64,000 nt of DNA from an uncultured Saprospiraceae bacterium (GCA_943788055.1 CALSOU010000007.1:37322-101321), one strand, 5' to 3'. Positions 40,358 to 49,839 are shown, counted from the first letter of the stretch. Made by a program: numbers and translations. Notes: generated by a model from the letters alone, not told the origin.

Positions 40358-41473
40358 TTATTTGCTTTTGAGATCCTTCAAAGCCAAATCAAAATCTTGT
40401 GGTGTATTTACATTTCTCAACCAATCTAGTTTCGATGGAACAATTTTTTTGATATCACTATTAATTAAGACTTTACGTGGACAGGCATATCCTAGACTAA
40501 GAAATCGCAATAATCTTTGGTAGATGTAGGGTTCATAAATACTTAGTAGCGGTTCAGGAAAAGCTTCTTTTGAAGTTGAAAATGACGTCGCTAACTTTCC
40601 AATTGCACGCTCTTGCTTCAGTGTTTCAATGGCTTCTGAATCAATGAATGGCAAATCACAGGCGAGGACAAACCACGCTGCTGACGGATCCAAGAGAAAT
40701 GCTGAACATATTGCACCAAGTGGTCCAAGGCCGAAAAATCGATCCTCTATAATGGGAAAAGAACCAAACATTTCATGGTAGTTTTCCGCAACTGAAATAT
40801 GCGCTTGAACTCCATTTTCCTCGAGTAACTCTGCCACATATTGCACCTGAGGCTTACCATGATAACTGATCGTAGCTTTGTTGCGTTTCATTCTCACACT
40901 TTTTCCACCTGCAAGCACAAGTCCTTTTAAAATGGGAGCATTTTCAACAGCGCGATCAATAATTTGCTGGTATAATATATTGACTTCCGAAAGATCAACT
41001 ATAGCAAAATTCCTTGATGTAAAATCCCCCTCTATTTGGGACTTCATCTCCGAGGTTTCTGTTATTACTGCATGCAAATCACCGCTCTTCATTATGGTCT
41101 CCAAAATCGATGATTGACCTTGACCTAAATAAAGAATAACCTGCTCTCCCCCGCCCTCATTATTTTGTTTGAAGATCACTTGGCTTCTTACAGCAGCAAG
41201 GTGCTGATCAAAAACCGAATTTCCATCACGTTGACCAAACTGCGTAACATATTCTTCGTAAAAAGTCCTATTATTAGATGAGACGGACTTACTATCTGTG
41301 ATCAATAAACTACGTACTTGACATTTCGAAAACCCTACAAAGGATTCATACCATAATGAAACTTGCTCATCTGTCTGAAAGCCTTTCAATACATAAGTAG
41401 ATACACCGTCTTTTAGTGGTAGATGTCTTGCGATTTTTGGGTGCTTTAAATGTACATTCTGATCTTCTGCCAT
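40358..41473 (-). CDS. Molybdenum cofactor guanylyltransferase (MobA-like) with an extra ~180-aa N-terminal domain
   Basis: LKGLVLAGGKSVRMKRNKATISYHGKPQVQYVAELL; RFFGLGPLGAICSAFLLDPSAAWFVLACDLPFI; overlaps moeA by 1 nt. Confidence 0.85.
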   Translation of the reverse strand: MAEDQNVHLKHPKIARHLPLKDGVSTYVLKGFQTDEQVSLWYESFVGFSKCQVRSLLITDSKSVSSNNRTFYEEYVTQFGQRDGNSVFDQHLAAVRSQVIFKQNNEGGGEQVILYLGQGQSSILETIMKSGDLHAVITETSEMKSQIEGDFTSRNFAIVDLSEVNILYQQIIDRAVENAPILKGLVLAGGKSVRMKRNKATISYHGKPQVQYVAELLEENGVQAHISVAENYHEMFGSFPIIEDRFFGLGPLGAICSAFLLDPSAAWFVLACDLPFIDSEAIETLKQERAIGKLATSFSTSKEAFPEPLLSIYEPYIYQRLLRFLSLGYACPRKVLINSDIKKIVPSKLDWLRNVNTPQDFDLALKDLKSK

Positions 41474-42687
41474 TACTTGATGCTTTGAATATCAATATTC
41501 TGAAATGGATAGAAATCGAAAAAATCTCCGGCTGAATAATCATCTCGACCAAAAGGCAACTCTATAAATCCATCTACTTGAGTTGGTGAGACCATATCTC
41601 CTGATCCGTTTCCCCGTTCAACACAAGCTAGTAATTGGCCATCTGCGGTTTGACGCAGAGTTGCTTGCGCAAAATTAGTCAACGGTGCTTTAAAATGCGT
41701 ATTTTCTTCCAGTTTGACACGCAATGATGAATCATGCTTGAGTCCTAGAGAAGCTCTATGCCAAGGCACAAAATACTTCAACAGGCAAACCAAGCCTGAT
41801 ACAGGATTACCCGGGAAGGCAAATGCTCTTTTGGTATCATTTGATCCAAAAAAGAACGGCTTACCCGGACGCTGTCGTACTTTGTGAAAAACCTTAGTTA
41901 GGCCGAGTTCTTCCAAAGCTTGTGGAATCAAATCGTATTTACCAGCAGAAACACCTCCCGATAAGATCAGTACGTCGTAGTCATTTAAGATCTGGCGTAG
42001 TTCAGTTTCAATTGAATACTTAGAATCCAGTACGTGAAAAATCGTCGCTTTGAGCCCAAGTAAACCCAGATGAGCTTTGATCATAGGTGCATTTGACATT
42101 CTGATCTGGTGTGGTTCAGGCTTAGTGTCGATTGGTACCAGTTCTTCTCCTGACGCAACGATTGCAATATTAGGATTCTTGAATACTTGCACTTGAGACT
42201 TCCCACAGGTCGCTAAGACATTAATGTCAATTGGTTTGATCATTTGTCCTTTTTCGATTAGAATCGAACCTTTCTTTTGATCTCTTCCCTGCACATGAAT
42301 ATTCTCACCTTCTTGTGGTTCAACTTCAACTTGAAATGAATCTTCAAGTCGATTTAGATCTTCATATCTTATAACTGTATCGGTCCCTATAGGTCGTGGT
42401 GCTCCGGTCATAACTTCAATACAGTTATTTGCATCTTTCAAAGTTTTTTGGGCTTGACCCGCAGCACCTTCACTTTCTATCTTGAAATATCTACAACCTT
42501 GCTCAAATGAATCATATGAGATCGCAATACCATCCATGCAAACGCGATCGAAAGGTGGAAAATCGCGATCAGCATAAATTGGCTCCGCAAGGATTCTCCC
42601 AAGTGCAGCTTCCAATGGAATTGCTTCCATTGAAAATACCAGTTTATGCTTTACAACTAAATCTAATGCCTCTTCTACAGAAATCAT
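41473..42687 (-). CDS. moeA: Molybdopterin molybdotransferase
   Basis: FPPFDRVCMDGIAISYDSF; VLILSGGVSAGKYDLIPQALEELG; FAFPGNPVSGLVCL. Confidence 0.95.
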   Translation of the reverse strand: MISVEEALDLVVKHKLVFSMEAIPLEAALGRILAEPIYADRDFPPFDRVCMDGIAISYDSFEQGCRYFKIESEGAAGQAQKTLKDANNCIEVMTGAPRPIGTDTVIRYEDLNRLEDSFQVEVEPQEGENIHVQGRDQKKGSILIEKGQMIKPIDINVLATCGKSQVQVFKNPNIAIVASGEELVPIDTKPEPHQIRMSNAPMIKAHLGLLGLKATIFHVLDSKYSIETELRQILNDYDVLILSGGVSAGKYDLIPQALEELGLTKVFHKVRQRPGKPFFFGSNDTKRAFAFPGNPVSGLVCLLKYFVPWHRASLGLKHDSSLRVKLEENTHFKAPLTNFAQATLRQTADGQLLACVERGNGSGDMVSPTQVDGFIELPFGRDDYSAGDFFDFYPFQNIDIQSIK

Positions 42688-42763
42688 ATACCAATTTTTG
42701 TTTCTTATTTTCTATTAGTGGAAAGATACATAGATTGACTAGAATTAATCGAATTGGGTAAAA

Positions 42764-43513
42764 ATAACTGCATTTGACTCATATAATCCTGATTTATTTG
42801 AACAATTCGTTGATGCGTTCACACCTATTCCAAATAGTAGCAATGGTACAGGACCAGATACGCAAATCTATTTTCACGGAGTTAAGCTATATCCCGCTCT
42901 TGGTTACCTACCTTAGCATCCAGCTTTAATGAAGGTTTTTAAAGTTTGCGAGGAGAAGCAGATACCAGTCACTTCACATTGTGGCGGCGTCAGGACGCAC
43001 CCCTCGAAAGACGTCATCAAGGTTGATTATCTCGACAGTAGTTTCAAATTAAAATCCAAAACGATTCACTTAAAGAACAGTCGCAAAAGCGGTAATGATT
43101 TTTCCAAGTACTTCATCAGACCCGAGCATTGGGAAAGAGTGCTGCAGAAATATCCTAATTTAAAAATAAATATCGCCCATCTAGGAGACAACAATGAATG
43201 GAGAAATTATCGAAAAGGGGACACGAACGGCACAGTGGAGCGAACTTTTCAACTGATCAAGAATCAGAAGCATGTTTTTGCCGATCTATCCTACTTCTTC
43301 TACACTAAAGCCAATGTTAAAGCAATCTATAGAGAATTAAAATCAGATCTCGAACTACAATCGAAAATCATGTATGGTTCAGACTTTTACATGTGTCAAA
43401 TCGAAAAAGGGGAAATGAATGAGTACTACGAGTATATTGTCGATACCTTCCAAAAGAAAATGAACTTGTACGATCAGGTTTTCATCAAAAATGCGATTGA
43501 TTTTTTGAGTTGA
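42764..43513 (+). pseudogene. Amidohydrolase-family protein, 5' truncated with in-frame TAG
   Basis: ITAFDSYNPDLFEQFVDAFTPIPNSSNGTGPDTQIYFHGVKLYPALGYLP*HPALMKVFKVCEEKQIPVTSHCGGVRTHPS...NIAHLGDNNEW...HVFADLSYFFY...IMYGSDFYMC; TAG at 42914. Confidence 0.8.
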
Positions 43514-43527
43514 CGGGTATTTTTAAA

Positions 43528-43562
43528 CAAAAAAAGCGTACCGAAATGAATCGATACGCTTT
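43528..43562 (-). terminator. Rho-independent terminator of the tRNA operon
   Basis: On the minus strand AAAGCGTATCGATTCATTTCGGTACGCTTTTTTTG. Confidence 0.7.
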
Positions 43563-43570
43563 GTAGTATG

Positions 43571-43645
43571 TAGGGGTGAAAGGATTCGAACCTTCGACCC
43601 CTTGGTCCCAAACCAAGTGCGCTAACCGGACTGCGCTACACCCCT
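43571..43645 (-). tRNA. tRNA-Pro (TGG)
   Basis: AGGGGTGTAGCGCAGTCCGGTTAGCGCACTTGGTTTGGGACCAAGGGGTCGAAGGTTCGAATCCTTTCACCCCTA. Confidence 0.95.
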
Positions 43646-43668
43646 ATACTTTTTTTATACTTTAAGGC

Positions 43669-43758
43669 TGGCGGTGAGAGGGGGATTCGAACCCCCGGTA
43701 CCGTTTCCAGTACGCCAGTTTAGCAAACTGGTGGTTTAAGCCACTCACCCACCTCACC
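43669..43758 (-). tRNA. tRNA-Ser (GCT), CCA encoded
   Basis: GGTGAGGTGGGTGAGTGGCTTAAACCACCAGTTTGCTAAACTGGCGTACTGGAAACGGTACCGGGGGTTCGAATCCCCCTCTCACCGCCA; long variable arm. Confidence 0.95.
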
Positions 43759-44046
43759 GTAATTTCTCTTCCGTCAAAAGCACCTTCGTACTTTGCGGGG
43801 GCAAATATAAATTATTTTAATCTAAAGAAGAATATTTCGAGTCAAATAACACAAGCTTTATTACTTATTTTTTACGTCATAATCTAACAATTTGATTCTT
43901 AGATATTTACTATTTTTCGAAACTATAGTCATTGCGATGCTAAAGTCAAAATAAGTAATTTAACTCATGCATACACAACTTCCAAAGTGCTAGGAAAGTC
44001 ACACACCATTTGATCAATTGCCGAAAATAGAAGTAATAATATTCAC

Positions 44047-44601
44047 CTACTGCAAACTCGATTCTTCCTCCAGATCTAGGATATACCATTCGATTTCGGC
44101 TATTTCTAAACTTTTCCTGCGACCAGTCTCTTTTGGAGCATAGTACTTAGCTAAATAGTCTAAAACGATCGGCTCGTTGGTGCCGAGATCGCCGAGACCC
44201 TGAGTTTCTTGCATCCACTTGATCATACTATGCCATCCTTCTCGGGTTGCCCTATTCTGGGTGATTAGTTTGGCACTGTGACATGCAGTACATGTTCCGA
44301 TGATTAGTTGTAAGTCCTTGTCGTCATGCAAACCAGTACGAATGTGGACACCATCAACCACCTTATCCCATTTTTCCTCTTCCAATTGTGCCATGCGTCT
44401 AGCGTCTGCTCGCTTATTGAGAGCGATAAGCTCTTCTTCCGAATAAACTTTTCGATCGAGGAATTCATGTATATCTTCTTTTAGGGCTACGTACCCGAAA
44501 AGCAAGAGGATTATTACAAAAACTGCATATATTAATCGAAGTAGCGTTTTGAATAAATCAGCCTCAGCGTACTCAATCGTGTCTTTTTTCTTTCTTCCCA
44601 A
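44047..44601 (-). CDS. Membrane-anchored monoheme c-type cytochrome (SorB-like position)
   Basis: TM segment then GTCTACHSAKLITQNRATREGWHSMIKWMQ; directly downstream of the sulfite-oxidase-like gene. Confidence 0.8.
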   Translation of the reverse strand: MGRKKKDTIEYAEADLFKTLLRLIYAVFVIILLLFGYVALKEDIHEFLDRKVYSEEELIALNKRADARRMAQLEEEKWDKVVDGVHIRTGLHDDKDLQLIIGTCTACHSAKLITQNRATREGWHSMIKWMQETQGLGDLGTNEPIVLDYLAKYYAPKETGRRKSLEIAEIEWYILDLEEESSLQ

Positions 44602-44603
44602 AA

Positions 44604-45857
44604 TTATTGCACTTTAAGCGCGATTCTATGACATGCATTATTTAAATAACCTTTTGGGTTCCAACCCGGTAAAATCATCGGTTGTTTCTTACCATCAGCA
44701 TCAGTGGCTCTAGCCCAAACCTCATAATATCCTTGTTGTGGAAATTCAATCTCCGCAGAAAATGGCTGCCAAGCAAATTTATTAGTAGATTCTTCAAGAT
44801 CACAATCGATCCAAGTTTCTCCAAAATCAATAGACAGCTCAACTTTTTCGATCCTATCCGCAGAAGTCCAAGATTTCCCTCTAACAGGCAATTTATCTCC
44901 ATACTTAATCATTGCTCCTGTCTTAGGATAAGAAATCAATGACTTGACAGGCATATTTTCAATGATACACATATCTTCGTCCTTCACCTTCATTCCCGGA
45001 GCAACAGGTTTACATGGTACTCTGTATGCTGGAGCTTTCATCTTCTGACCATCGTGTACCCTATCTCTTATGACAATCTTACTTAGCCACTTTCCTGATA
45101 CTGAAGCCGGGAAACCTCCTACTACTAATCTCAATGGATAACCATTAAGCATTGGAATGTCTGTTCCATTCATACTCCACGCTATCAAACTCTCATCTTC
45201 AAGAGCCTTTTCAATCGGAATACCACGTGATATTGGCACTTTCTTTGGGTCACCAGTCAAGTGCGTATCCTTTCCGTAGTAACCGATGTAAACCGCATTG
45301 GATTTCATTCCAACATCTTTTAAAACATCTGCAAGTCTTACCCCAGTCCAAGATGCACAACCTACAGCACCTGTGCTCCATTGGTTTCCTTTGGCAGGAG
45401 GGTAAAACTCACTTCTTCCATTTCCACCGCACTCCAATGTCAAATTATATGTATGTTGCTTAAATTTAGTCTTCAACTCCTTTAGAGTATATGTCTTCTT
45501 TTGCTTTGCTGACTCTCCTTCAATTGTTAATGTCCAAGAATTTACATCAACATCTACCGGTGGTATACCATTATTCCTAACAAAGAACAAATCATTCGGC
45601 GTCAAAGCCTCATCTAGTAAATGAGCTGGTGTCTCAGCGTTTATAGGTTTGTCATTTAGGATAATTAGTTGATCGCTTTTGCCTTCCAATCCAGGAGGTA
45701 AGCTTCCATCAAGAATACCTGCGGGAACAAGTCCTTCTGGAAAATTTTTGGCGAAAACTACTGGCATTCCAACAAATGTTGCGACACTCGCCATAATCGA
45801 CTTCTTCATGAAGTCTCGTCTATTCTTTATTTGCTTATTGTTTGGTTTACTCACCAT
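44604..45857 (-). CDS. Sulfite-oxidase-like molybdopterin-dependent oxidoreductase
   Basis: Tat motif RRDFMKKS; LTLECGGNGRSEFYPPAKGNQWSTGAVGCASWTGVRLADVL; C-terminal Mo-co dimerisation domain (KVELSIDFGETWIDCDL). Confidence 0.9.
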   Translation of the reverse strand: MVSKPNNKQIKNRRDFMKKSIMASVATFVGMPVVFAKNFPEGLVPAGILDGSLPPGLEGKSDQLIILNDKPINAETPAHLLDEALTPNDLFFVRNNGIPPVDVDVNSWTLTIEGESAKQKKTYTLKELKTKFKQHTYNLTLECGGNGRSEFYPPAKGNQWSTGAVGCASWTGVRLADVLKDVGMKSNAVYIGYYGKDTHLTGDPKKVPISRGIPIEKALEDESLIAWSMNGTDIPMLNGYPLRLVVGGFPASVSGKWLSKIVIRDRVHDGQKMKAPAYRVPCKPVAPGMKVKDEDMCIIENMPVKSLISYPKTGAMIKYGDKLPVRGKSWTSADRIEKVELSIDFGETWIDCDLEESTNKFAWQPFSAEIEFPQQGYYEVWARATDADGKKQPMILPGWNPKGYLNNACHRIALKVQ

Positions 45858-45995
45858 GCATATTTTTTATTCCGAAAACATGAACCCTCATAGTTCATTG
45901 TTTCAATCGATATTCGTTCTATAAGCTCTATCTTTTAAATATACAGCAAAAACTTTATTCATAAACGTTAAGTTATGAAAAACTACTTTTCATTG

Positions 45996-46011
45996 TGTAT
46001 CGTATGTTACA
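45996..46011 (-). promoter_or_regulatory. Crp/Fnr-type operator, imperfect (TGTAACATACGATACA)
   Basis: 139-154 nt upstream of the sulfite-oxidase-like start; matches TGTA-N8-TACA. Confidence 0.45.
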
Positions 46012-46035
46012 CACTTACGTAATATACTAGCAGCG

Positions 46036-46719
46036 TCAAGCTTCGTGCTTCTCTTCCTCTAGGACCGCTATTCTATTTCGTTGTTGTTCAATTAGCTTAT
46101 TTGCTTCCAATTTGCGCATTAATCGTGAAATCGAAACTCTAGTAGTATACAAATCGTCTGCAATATCTTGATGTGATATTACGAGTACCGAATTCTTCTT
46201 TAAGGCAACTTTCTCTCTTAAATATCTGATGAGTCTCTTCTCCAAGCTATGAAAAACAATATTATCAATGGCGGAAACCATCTCATTTAATCGCTGATTA
46301 TAACTTCCAAGAATGTAACGACGCCAAGATTGGTACTTGATCATCCACTCTTCAATCTTTTCGACAGGCACAAGCAGGATTTCCGATTCTGTTTCTGTTA
46401 GTGCTCTAACGGTTGACTTTTTCTCAACAGTACAACAATTCAGTGTCACAGCACAAGTTTCTCCTGATTCCAAGTAATACAATAAAAGCTCGTTACCATT
46501 TCCATCCTCTGTCATTACTTTTATCGATCCCGAAAGAACAACAGGCATGTACTTGATGGAGCTACCTATATCCACTAATATTTTGTCAGCAACATAGGTC
46601 TTGAGATGGCCATGTCTGCAAATCTCGTCTATTGTTTTGGGTTCAAACACTGCTGAAAACTTGGCTTCAAGTTTTTCAAAACAGGCTTTGTCAGCTGGTA
46701 TAAAATCCCTTTCGATCAT
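46036..46719 (-). CDS. Crp/Fnr-family transcriptional regulator with a Cys cluster in the sensor domain
   Basis: cNMP-like domain; GETCAVTLNCCTVEKKSTVRALTETE; HTH HQDIADDLYTTRVSISRLMRKLEANKLI. Confidence 0.93.
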   Translation of the reverse strand: MIERDFIPADKACFEKLEAKFSAVFEPKTIDEICRHGHLKTYVADKILVDIGSSIKYMPVVLSGSIKVMTEDGNGNELLLYYLESGETCAVTLNCCTVEKKSTVRALTETESEILLVPVEKIEEWMIKYQSWRRYILGSYNQRLNEMVSAIDNIVFHSLEKRLIRYLREKVALKKNSVLVISHQDIADDLYTTRVSISRLMRKLEANKLIEQQRNRIAVLEEEKHEA

Positions 46720-46846
46720 AATTGTGCTAAATTGACTTAATCACTGTGAAACGATAATTAAGAAGTATATGCTAATCGTTACAAATGTGTAAATCAGTAC
46801 GACCACATACCGAGATACAAAATTAGTCTTTAAGAGTATTGACTTG

Positions 46847-46862
46847 TGTAACATAGGTAACA
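46847..46862 (-). promoter_or_regulatory. Crp/Fnr-type operator upstream of the crp/fnr gene
   Basis: TGTTACCTATGTTACA on the minus strand; 37 nt downstream (5'-to-5') is TAATTTTG, a perfect TAnnTTTG. Confidence 0.6.
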
Positions 46863-47174
46863 TTCACTGCTATTACATGATTTCTAAATCACAAAATACA
46901 CTTCCTCAGGAATCTTTTTACTAGATCTAAGTGGATGTCTTAAGTTTTTCTGCGTGATTTTTCTTTTCACTGCTTTTTGAATTGAGTCAAAAACAAAATT
47001 TGATTAATTGAAAATACTACTTACTGGATCTGTTGGTTCTATTGGAATTCAAGCCTTAAAGTCTTTGCTAAATCAATATATTGAAGCTGCAATAGTGCTT
47101 TTCAATTGCTATTGCTGAATCATCAATTAAATAATATCTTGCAGAATCTTAAATTATCACGATTAATCTAGCTC

Positions 47175-47645
47175 ATGAACTACAACGACATCCTAAAACG
47201 TATCAGGTATACTTTCGATTACAACGATGAAACTATGATGCAAATATTTCTTAAAGGTGGAGAGTCCGTTGATAGATCAACTCTTAGCAATTGGATGAAA
47301 CATGAAGAAGACGAAGCTTTTGAAAAGATGGTGGCAAAGCGTTTGACTGTTTTCCTAAATGGATTGATCGCACATAAGCGTGGTGAAAGGGAGGGAGGCT
47401 CTCCCAAACCGGAGAAATACTTAACGAATAATCTCATTTTCAAAAAGCTGAAAATAGCTCTTAGTTTGACGACTGAAGATATTTTAGAGATGTTCATTCT
47501 GTCTGGGAAAGTAATCGGTATGCATGAAATTACTTCTTTTCTTCGTAATCCTGAAAAAAAACAATTTCAACCGATGAAGGACCAGTATCTGCGTCAATTC
47601 ATTTATGCGATTCAAGACAAGTACCGCCCTAGTGAAAATAAGTAG
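47175..47645 (+). CDS. DUF1456 (YehS-like) protein
   Basis: MNYNDILKRIRYTFDYNDETMMQIFLKGG...SNWMKHEEDEAFEKM; two-repeat architecture. Confidence 0.9.
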   Translation: MNYNDILKRIRYTFDYNDETMMQIFLKGGESVDRSTLSNWMKHEEDEAFEKMVAKRLTVFLNGLIAHKRGEREGGSPKPEKYLTNNLIFKKLKIALSLTTEDILEMFILSGKVIGMHEITSFLRNPEKKQFQPMKDQYLRQFIYAIQDKYRPSENK

Positions 47646-47941
47646 CCTTTAACGTATCTAGAGAATTAGAATCACGAAGTCAATTTCGTGCTGTGTGCCA
47701 TCGAGCGGCATATGGAAGGTGACGAACGAAGAGAGTCGTCCCGAAAGAACGATAGCGATTAAGGGATGAGCGAATAGCGAAACATGTAATACGCCGAAAA
47801 ATCGCCCAATTATTCAAAGCAATCCCATGAGAAAACGATGGATTTAGGAATACACTTCGAATAATTATCAGTGAGCAGTAATGCTATTCATGTAAAAAGT
47901 AGTTGCACTTTATGAGGAATGGCTAATTTTGCAATAAAAAG

Positions 47942-48526
47942 ATGATCAAACGCATTATAGGGTATTTGTTGGCTGGACTCGTTACCACGCTACCCATCAT
48001 TTTGACGCTTTCATTATTCTACTACTTGATCAGCAAGCTTCAAGAGTACTTCTACTTGCAGTCAGCATTTCTAGGGTTGATCGTTATTGTATTGGTCTTA
48101 ATCCTGATCGGTTATTTTACTTCTTCTTACATCGGAACAAATCTGTGGCTCCAGCTTGAAGGAGTATTGATGAAAGTTCCTTTGTTCCGACAATTTTATA
48201 AAGGAATCAAAGATGTAACTACCGCTTTTGTAGGTACTGAGAATAAATTTTCTGAGCCTGTTCTTGTGAAGATGACTGATCAAGGTGTATATAAAATGGG
48301 CTTTATTACAAACCGTGATATTGGTGACATTATCGAAAAGGATTCTGCAGCTACCGAAGGTGAGACAAACACACTTATTTCTGTATACTTCCCGCTTTCG
48401 CTTAGTTTATCAGGTGACTTATTTCTCGTACCGTTGCAGAATGTACAAATGATAAATCGCAAATCGAGTGACGTTATGCAATCAATTGTCAGTGGTGGAT
48501 TAGTAAAAATTCCAAATCTAAAATAG
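47942..48526 (+). CDS. DUF502 membrane protein
   Basis: GYLLAGLVTTLPIILTLSLFYYLI; VPLFRQFYKGIKDVTTAF; TNTLISVYFP. Confidence 0.9.
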   Translation: MIKRIIGYLLAGLVTTLPIILTLSLFYYLISKLQEYFYLQSAFLGLIVIVLVLILIGYFTSSYIGTNLWLQLEGVLMKVPLFRQFYKGIKDVTTAFVGTENKFSEPVLVKMTDQGVYKMGFITNRDIGDIIEKDSAATEGETNTLISVYFPLSLSLSGDLFLVPLQNVQMINRKSSDVMQSIVSGGLVKIPNLK

Positions 48527-48547
48527 TAAATCGTACAAATTTACCAA

Positions 48548-48715
48548 CTATATTATTGTAGATTGATTTATAGCCTTCAGAAGATCCTTAGTGGTAACAA
48601 TACCTACAACTTTGTTATTTTTTGCAGACAGTAAGCGCATGAAAACCAATCTCTAGAAGTGTTTTTATGGCATCGTCTAATAATGTCAGCATTGAGATAG
48701 ATCAAGAGCTTTATG
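48548..48715 (-). pseudogene. CBS-domain protein remnant
   Basis: ISMLTLLDDAIKTLLEIGFHAL / LSAKNNKVVGIVTTKDLLKAINQSTII*, joined by a frameshift; no start. Confidence 0.6.
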
Positions 48716-48769
48716 TATTTCTGATCTGAGGGTGTCCGACCTTTCAGCAAAATAAGTAAAACTATATTT

Positions 48770-48785
48770 TGTAACCTAAGTTACA
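48770..48785 (+). promoter_or_regulatory. Crp/Fnr-type operator (TGTAACCTAAGTTACA)
   Basis: Perfect arms TGTAAC/GTTACA; TATCTTTG (TAnnTTTG) begins exactly 37 nt downstream at 48807. Confidence 0.65.
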
Positions 48786-48818
48786 TGCTTAAGAAATCGA
48801 CGCTACTATCTTTGCCTT

Positions 48819-49064
48819 ATGGAAACGCAGAACACGATACGAAATCCTTATACTCAGCAGATTTTCTTTGCACTATTACTTTGTGCAACTCTAGGTCTTG
48901 CACCATTTGCTCCAGAACCACATCTCTTTGGAAAACTAAGGTGGATAATGGGCGGAGGCAATGGCATGCAATTAATTGATTACTGGGATTTATTTATGCA
49001 TGGTGCTCCGTTTCTCTTTTTATTTTATACAATTTTTAAGTTTATAACATTTAAGAAAAAATAA
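48819..49064 (+). CDS. Small membrane protein, first gene of the rhodanese operon
   Basis: 81 aa with two hydrophobic segments, 5 nt before the rhodanese ORF. Confidence 0.7.
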   Translation: METQNTIRNPYTQQIFFALLLCATLGLAPFAPEPHLFGKLRWIMGGGNGMQLIDYWDLFMHGAPFLFLFYTIFKFITFKKK

Positions 49065-49069
49065 CAATT

Positions 49070-49336
49070 ATGACAGAAGGACAATTACATTTAATCGACG
49101 TACGAGAAGATCACGAATATGCTCAGGTAAATATACCTGGATCGAAGCACATGCCTCTTTCAAATTTTACAGCCTATGTGGATGAGATTCGTGATCTTGA
49201 AGGTAAAAAAATTATCTATTGTAGATCTGGAAACAGAAGCGGTCAAGCAATTGACTTTTTGCGTCCACTAGGAGTTTCCAATATGGAAAACGGCGGCGGA
49301 ATTTCTGATGTAAAAAATTGGTTAGCTAGCAAATAA
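49070..49336 (+). CDS. Single-domain rhodanese
   Basis: LIDVREDHEYAQVNIPGSKHMPLSNF; KKIIYCRSGNRSGQAIDFL. Confidence 0.92.
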   Translation: MTEGQLHLIDVREDHEYAQVNIPGSKHMPLSNFTAYVDEIRDLEGKKIIYCRSGNRSGQAIDFLRPLGVSNMENGGGISDVKNWLASK

Positions 49337-49352
49337 GAATTAAGTCTATTCT

Positions 49353-49730
49353 ATGAATAAAATTCAAAGCATTTTCAAAATGACTTGCCCTCGATGTAGA
49401 GAGGGCAATTTGTTTGTAAAACCTTTTAATATCTCGAAACCACTTGACATGCATAAGGCATGTCAAGTATGTGGACAAAAGACTGAGCCAGAGCCGGGCT
49501 ACTACTTTGGAGCCATGTTCATTTCTTATATTTGGACAGGATGGTTGTGCCTTTTTATCGTAGGAACGACGATGATATTTTTAGACTGGACGATAACTCA
49601 GTCTTTTATCCTATTGATTAGTGCGATGGTTCTCAGTTTCTTTTGGGTCATGCGAATTTCAAGAAGTATTTATATACACGTTGATGTTTCTTACGATCCG
49701 AAGGCAAAAGAAAATCCTATCGAGCATTAA
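49353..49730 (+). CDS. DUF983 membrane protein
   Basis: MTCPRCREGNLFVKPFNISKPLDMHKACQVCGQKTEPEPGYYFGAMFISY. Confidence 0.92.
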   Translation: MNKIQSIFKMTCPRCREGNLFVKPFNISKPLDMHKACQVCGQKTEPEPGYYFGAMFISYIWTGWLCLFIVGTTMIFLDWTITQSFILLISAMVLSFFWVMRISRSIYIHVDVSYDPKAKENPIEH

Positions 49731-49839
49731 TAGTATTCTATACAAAAAAAGTGAACAGCTTGATCAATTTACCGCATTAATATCATAGGATCAAATCGGC
49801 ATATCTTTTGCGCTTCATTACCAATAATTAAAAAAAGTC

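Noticed and set aside
34080-42916. Recurrent in-frame TAG (YLP*FV in SDR, YLP*HP in amidohydrolase) suggesting stop-codon recoding
   Set aside because: TAG is used as the normal terminator of intact genes here (e.g. fhs, the TonB receptor at 10059), and both affected genes also show truncation or frameshift.
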